Assembly (NCBI GenBank): GCA_963555925.1
Contig: CAUVXJ010000034.1
Span: forward strand, 108,830-172,829
Length of the DNA: 64,000 bases
Direction of reading: 5' to 3'
Source of the DNA: Protofrankia sp963555925
Lineage (GTDB): Bacteria > Actinomycetota > Actinomycetes > Frankiales > Frankiaceae
Position numbers and translations under genes: made by a program. Shown one piece after another: positions 60,116 through 64,000 of the stretch (the stretch's first letter is position 1; each line of letters starts with the position of its first letter). Below the pieces are notes generated by a model. It did not search any database and had not been told where the DNA came from. It saw only the letters and a program-made list of their open reading frames with translations.

Positions 60116-60934
60116 TCACGGGCGGGCGAGGATATGTGCGCCTCCGATTCCTTCCCCGTCGGACGGCAGGAGACCGAGCTGGGTGCTCACCTCCGTCCGA
60201 AAGCGCATCCCGGGTAGCCAGAAGTGATCTGCGATCGCAAAATGTTCGCCAAGCGGGAACGATCCGCCCGGGTCCTGGTCCACGAGCAGCGCGCGTGCCC
60301 GTCCCAGAATCGCTACCGCGTCCTCCTCGACATAAAATCCGATTTCCGGAATATCCTCCGGCCACATGACGCCGAGGATCTTCTCGCTGAATGCGCAGGC
60401 CGCCCCCCACCAGCTGTCCCAGCCGGGCAGGCTTTTTCCGAAGTAGACGGCGTACTGGTCGGCCCAGCGGCCTTGGACACCCATCGCATATGCCGACGAA
60501 CCAACCTCCCGGGCCACGCTCAGGCCGGCCACGGACGCGAAACCGAGAAGCTGCCACCGGCGGACCGGTCTGGTCGACAGCCAGCTCACGCACGGGGTCA
60601 TTATTTCCCACTCGTCGGGCGAAAAATCCTCGATCTCCGCGTCCGGACGGGGGACCAGCACAGCGGCAGCCACTTCCGCCACGTCAAACCACAGGTCGCC
60701 ACCGTTGGCTTCAGCCGGTGGTCTGGCGCCGACCCAGCACGCCCGGCCCTGCCATGCGCCAGATGCAGGCGACGTCGTCACCCACTGCTCGCCCGTGTCG
60801 AGATAGGTCCGAAGGAACTCGGCCTCGGCCGGCTCACCGTTACCCACGAGCTCATCCACCAGCCGGCGCGTCGGCGACCCGGCTGCCCACATGCGCAGAT
60901 GATCTGCGTATGCCATGTCCAGTGATCCGGTCAT
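60116..60934 (-). CDS. Immunity-protein candidate 2
   Basis: A 272-residue acidic protein of unknown family. It is a paralogue of the product at 61374-62249: both share GDLWFD, a Trp-rich RxWQLLG or IWQAVG segment, FGK followed by a spaced Trp and AFS, W-x-D-DIPE-x-GFYV, and PGMRFRTEVSTQLG near the end. It starts at the ATGA overlap with the orphan toxin tail, the usual place for an immunity gene. It is the last gene of the chain. Function is inferred from context only. Confidence 0.65.
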   Translation of the reverse strand: MTGSLDMAYADHLRMWAAGSPTRRLVDELVGNGEPAEAEFLRTYLDTGEQWVTTSPASGAWQGRACWVGARPPAEANGGDLWFDVAEVAAAVLVPRPDAEIEDFSPDEWEIMTPCVSWLSTRPVRRWQLLGFASVAGLSVAREVGSSAYAMGVQGRWADQYAVYFGKSLPGWDSWWGAACAFSEKILGVMWPEDIPEIGFYVEEDAVAILGRARALLVDQDPGGSFPLGEHFAIADHFWLPGMRFRTEVSTQLGLLPSDGEGIGGAHILARP

Positions 60935-61377
60935 CCTCGGCCTTCTCCACGGTCCAGGGCCATCGTCCACAGGAAGGGCACCGGGCCACCGTCGGGAATC
61001 TCCACCTGACCTGCGGCACGAAACAACGCAGCCTCACCGTATGTCTCCGCACGCCGCCCTCGACGGAACAGCACCCGCCCCGCGGATCCGCCGATGACGT
61101 ATGACCCGTCTGGTAGTTCTCGGACCGGACGGGTGAGGACGAAGTCCTTGGCCAGCAGCAGGGGGAACGGTTCGTCGGGATGGTGGGTCAGCGTGGGGAT
61201 TTCCTGGATGCCGGCTTCGATCGCTGCGGCGAGGAGGACGTTCTGCAGGGTGATTTTCGTGCCGTCGGGAAGCCCGACCGCATGAAGCGGATCGCCCTTC
61301 CATCCTTGTTTTTTCAGCCGCGCCGCGACCGTCCAGACAGAAGAGCGTCGGAAATAGGAGTCGGTCACCGAGATCAT
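60931..61377 (-). CDS. Orphan toxin C-terminal module, probably inactive
   Basis: A 148-residue protein that aligns to the last 150 residues of the toxin at 62246-63979 without its N-terminal secretion part: GWKGDPLHAVGLPDG versus GWNGDPIDIVELPDG, EAGIQEIPTLTHHPDEPFP versus EAGLTEIPTIRHHPEEPFP, and YGEAALFRAA versus WGEAALFRTA. The DNRR stretch of the toxin is QNVL here, so the likely active or DNA-binding residues are lost. It overlaps both neighbours by four bases. It may be a reservoir cassette or decoy. Confidence 0.75.
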   Translation of the reverse strand: MISVTDSYFRRSSVWTVAARLKKQGWKGDPLHAVGLPDGTKITLQNVLLAAAIEAGIQEIPTLTHHPDEPFPLLLAKDFVLTRPVRELPDGSYVIGGSAGRVLFRRGRRAETYGEAALFRAAGQVEIPDGGPVPFLWTMALDRGEGRG

Positions 61378-62249
61378 CTGCTCCCCATCGTGGCCACCGA
61401 CCGGCGATCAACAATCATATCCGGGTCGTCATCGTCCGGGTCTATTATCCCTATCTGGGAGGAGACGGCGGTGCGGAAGCGGATACCCGGAGCCGGGAAC
61501 GGCTCGTCGAGGTAGGGAAAGTCACCGGCTGGCTGTGTCCACGGAATGCCTGCCATGGCGTCGGCGCGTTCGACGACGATCCAAAACCCGGAGTTCTCCT
61601 CGCCGCCGTGCTCCGGTGCATCGTCGCGCCACAGGTCCGTTAGCTCCTCCCTCGAAAAAGCCTCGTGCGCGTCTTCCCAGTATTCCGGGTCGCAGGTGCC
61701 CTTACCGAAGACGAGAGTGATGTCCCAGGCCAGGGCCGGTGACACTCCGGCAACCGCGGCAGCTGGCGAGCTGGCTTCCGTATCGATCCGTAGATCACGG
61801 CCGGTCAGGAGCGAGTAACCGACCGCCTGCCAGATCGCCACCTGCCGGATGGCAATCCACCCGGCAAACGGAGTCTGTCGCTCCAGAAAGCGCGGAGGAA
61901 GGTCCCTAAGTTTCGTGAGTTTTGCGATAGTCCGGGGGATTAGTATCATCAGGGAGATTTCGACTGGGTCGAACCACAGATCGCCTCCTGCGGCCTTGTT
62001 CAGATCCGGCGGATACCAGCCCAGCCAGCACCGATGGCCACCCCAGACCCCAGCCGACTCCGGCGTGGGTATCCATCCTTCGAAGCCGTCGCGGTGGGCC
62101 TGCATGAGGTCACGCTCAAGGTACAGTCCGTGCGAATCCAAAGCGGCAATCAGCTCATCTGCAGCGTCCTTGCTTGTCAGTTCCCGAAGGTAGCGGGCAA
62201 AACATTCCGCGAGGGCCGGGATGGGCGAGGTTTCCGACTGAATTCTCAT
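61374..62249 (-). CDS. Immunity-protein candidate 1
   Basis: A 291-residue acidic protein directly coupled (ATGA) to the toxin gene. It begins MRIQSETSPIPALAECFARYLREL and later has GGDLWFDPVEISLMILIPRT, AWDITLVFGKGTCDPEYWEDAHEAFSREEL, GGEENSGFWIVVERADAMAG and PGIRFRTAVSSQIGI. It is a clear relative of the gene at 60116-60934. No known domain; the role as the cognate antidote is inferred from gene order. An upstream in-frame ATG at 62369 would lie deep inside the toxin gene and is rejected. Confidence 0.68.
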   Translation of the reverse strand: MRIQSETSPIPALAECFARYLRELTSKDAADELIAALDSHGLYLERDLMQAHRDGFEGWIPTPESAGVWGGHRCWLGWYPPDLNKAAGGDLWFDPVEISLMILIPRTIAKLTKLRDLPPRFLERQTPFAGWIAIRQVAIWQAVGYSLLTGRDLRIDTEASSPAAAVAGVSPALAWDITLVFGKGTCDPEYWEDAHEAFSREELTDLWRDDAPEHGGEENSGFWIVVERADAMAGIPWTQPAGDFPYLDEPFPAPGIRFRTAVSSQIGIIDPDDDDPDMIVDRRSVATMGSR

Positions 62250-63979
62250 CCCTTGTTCCGTATCCTCGGCGGCTCCAGGCGGCCCAGGAGCGGAAAAGGA
62301 GAGCCGTCCGGATTGTTCGGCTGGCGGGCGGTCCGGAACAGGGCTGCTTCGCCCCATGTTCGAGGCCATTTTTCTATCTCATGGACGATTCTTCCTTCGG
62401 TTCCGCCGCGGACCAGTGTTCCATCTGAAAGTTGGCGGATATCTTGATTCAAGATAAAAGATCGAGACCTTCCACGTTTTTCGGGGAAAGGTTCTTCGGG
62501 GTGGTGGCGGATGGTCGGTATCTCCGTCAGGCCTGCCTCGCGTGCGGCCAGGACGCGACGGTTGTCGATACTCAGCAGCGACCCGTCGGGGAGCTCGACG
62601 ATATCGATGGGGTCGCCGTTCCAGCCGCCGGTTCGCATACTCTCCACCAAGTCAGTGAATTTCATTCCGTCTCGTGTTTTTGACCCTACGTTCTCCTGGC
62701 TGAACCGTAGGGTATGCGGGTTCTCCAGGCTGTGGACCGGTGGGGTCCATCCGCGGGCGACGTCGCGGGCGGCGTGGGCTTGCGAGCCGAGACTACGCCC
62801 GGTGATCCGGCCGGGTAGTTCGCCGCCGCCGGCTATCGCCATCGCGGGTGATGGGAACAGGTCGGGGATGCCCCGGAGGAGGGTGGTGGTGTAGGCGCGG
62901 GCTCCGCGCAGGTTCGTGGCGACCGTCGTGAGGTGGGTGCGGGCGGCGGCGAGGGCGTCGCGGGTGAGAGCGGCGCCGGCGGTGATGGCGCGGCCGTCGC
63001 GGATGGCCTGGCTGGTGCCGCGCAGGCCGCGGGCGAGGCCGGCGGTGGTGGTGAGGCCTTTGGTGCCGGGGATGCAGTCCAGGAGGGCGAAGCCGACGTC
63101 CCAGCCGGAGGCGTCGCCGTGGGCGTATCTGGTCAGGGTGTCGGCGAGGATGAGCAGGGCGGCGGCGAACACGATCCAGGCGATCGGCCCACCGATGATC
63201 ATGGCGATGACGCCGAGGACGACGACGGTGATTTTGGCAACCTGGATGGTGGTGTGCCAGGCGGCTCTGGCGGTTTCCTTGATTTTTTCCCAGGACCACC
63301 AGGGTTTGTTGCGGATGCCGGCGTGGGATGCGGTCGCGATGGCGTGAGCGCAGGTTTTCGCCGCGTTCTCGCGGAGGTGTTTGGCGGTGAGGGCGAGGCG
63401 GCGGGCGGCGTCGAGGTCGTCGTGGGCGGTGTGTAGGGCTGCGTGTGTCTGGTCGAGGCTGGTCTGGGCGGTGGCGCGGTTGCGGATTGCTTGGGTGATC
63501 TGGGCCGGATCCGGTACGGGAACCGCCGCGGCGACGGCGTAGGCCGGTGGGGTCAGCGCGGTGAGGGTTGCGGTGGTGGTGGTGAGGGTGGTCTGGGCGG
63601 GGCCGAGGAGGGCTTGGGCGTGGTCGCGGCGGGCACGGGCGTCGAGGCCACGGGTGAGGGCCTGGTCGGCTTGGGTCTGGGCGGTGTCGAGGAGGGGTTC
63701 GTAGGTGTTGAGGGCTTGGCCGGCTAGCCGGTAGGAGGTTTCGAGTTGGGTGAGTTGGCTGGGGAAGTCGTCGAGTTCGTCGCGGAAGGTGTCGGCGGCG
63801 GCGCCGAGCCAGGTGTGGACGGTCCCGCTGCCGGTGGCTGCGGTGATCTGCTCGCGGGCGTGTGCGACGTCGGCGGCGAATTCGAGAAAGCGGCGGGCGA
63901 GTTCGCGGATGGCGAAGGGGTCGCCGGGGGTGGGGTCGTCGTCGAGGTCGAGGATGCCCCAGTCGGTGGGGCGGTTCAT
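62246..63979 (-). CDS. WXG-type polymorphic toxin with ParB-like C-terminal domain
   Basis: A 577-residue protein. The N-terminus is an ESX/type VII-type helical domain with the W-x-G motif at residues 57-59 (HTWLGAAADTFRDEL) and long coiled helices to about residue 220. Two hydrophobic helices (about 250-282) follow. From about residue 425 a distinct domain begins: GWNGDPIDIVELPDGSLLSIDNRRVLAAREAGLTEIP, which has the ParB/Srx-like pattern with DNRR at 472-475. Such domains occur as nuclease toxins in polymorphic systems. No ESX secretion genes are in the window. The start is 21 bases from the window end and looks natural. Confidence 0.78.
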   Translation of the reverse strand: MNRPTDWGILDLDDDPTPGDPFAIRELARRFLEFAADVAHAREQITAATGSGTVHTWLGAAADTFRDELDDFPSQLTQLETSYRLAGQALNTYEPLLDTAQTQADQALTRGLDARARRDHAQALLGPAQTTLTTTTATLTALTPPAYAVAAAVPVPDPAQITQAIRNRATAQTSLDQTHAALHTAHDDLDAARRLALTAKHLRENAAKTCAHAIATASHAGIRNKPWWSWEKIKETARAAWHTTIQVAKITVVVLGVIAMIIGGPIAWIVFAAALLILADTLTRYAHGDASGWDVGFALLDCIPGTKGLTTTAGLARGLRGTSQAIRDGRAITAGAALTRDALAAARTHLTTVATNLRGARAYTTTLLRGIPDLFPSPAMAIAGGGELPGRITGRSLGSQAHAARDVARGWTPPVHSLENPHTLRFSQENVGSKTRDGMKFTDLVESMRTGGWNGDPIDIVELPDGSLLSIDNRRVLAAREAGLTEIPTIRHHPEEPFPEKRGRSRSFILNQDIRQLSDGTLVRGGTEGRIVHEIEKWPRTWGEAALFRTARQPNNPDGSPFPLLGRLEPPRIRNKG

Positions 63980-64000
63980 CGGGGGGGTGCGGGGTTGTCG

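Overview
The window is a high-GC actinobacterial chromosome segment, most likely Frankia or a close relative. The signs are high G+C in nearly every third codon position, frequent GTG starts, ATGA/GTGA overlaps, an actinobacterial SufT-like gene end, an actinobacterial version of the ebo cluster, and an ESX-type polymorphic toxin. The genus is inferred from gene content; no rRNA or tRNA gene was seen. A 447-base run of N (16077-16523) shows this is a draft assembly.

Bases 1-233 are the 3' end of a core Fe-S assembly gene. Bases 240-21300 form a defence island. It starts with a palindromic repeat, two fossil CRISPR repeats and the tails of a dead PIN toxin gene and a dead Uma2 gene, followed by a Phd/RelE-type toxin-antitoxin pair. 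A type I-B-like (Cst1/DevR type) cas operon follows: cas6-cas8-cas7-cas5::cas3-cas4-cas1-cas2 (2107-10371). In it Cas5 and Cas3 are one polypeptide and cas1 is frameshifted. A short leader then precedes a CRISPR array of about 8 kb with roughly 115 complete visible repeats (10481-18499). Beyond the array lie an RHH/PIN toxin-antitoxin pair, two more copies of the palindrome flanking a DUF559 gene, and an intact Uma2 gene. The left edge therefore carries decayed versions of families that are intact on the right edge.

Bases 21300-30440 hold a DedA-type membrane protein, a GAF protein and a seven-gene minus-strand operon. That operon reads inositol-phosphate synthase, UbiA prenyltransferase, sugar isomerase, EboA, TatD-type EboB, EboE and EboF. 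It resembles the ebo cluster, with a MIPS-type sugar-phosphate cyclase where EboD (dehydroquinate-synthase-like) would be expected.

Bases 31000-58300 are mostly housekeeping or common accessory genes: an RmlB-like dehydratase with a changed active-site motif, an ABC-F protein, a CDF transporter, a 165-bp MITE, a polytopic membrane protein, a small HTH protein, an enoyl-CoA hydratase relative, an ABC exporter, pyruvate kinase, two related Pro-rich four-helix membrane proteins, an unusual sensor/response-regulator pair, an EgtE-like enzyme, a ketopantoate reductase, a G8/CEMIP-like lipoprotein, L-2-hydroxyglutarate oxidase and a GH15 enzyme.

Bases 58345-64000 carry an AAA ATPase and then a tightly overlapping minus-strand chain: WXG-type toxin, immunity candidate, orphan toxin tail, second immunity candidate. 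Short tandem repeats are unusually common throughout, both between and inside genes.
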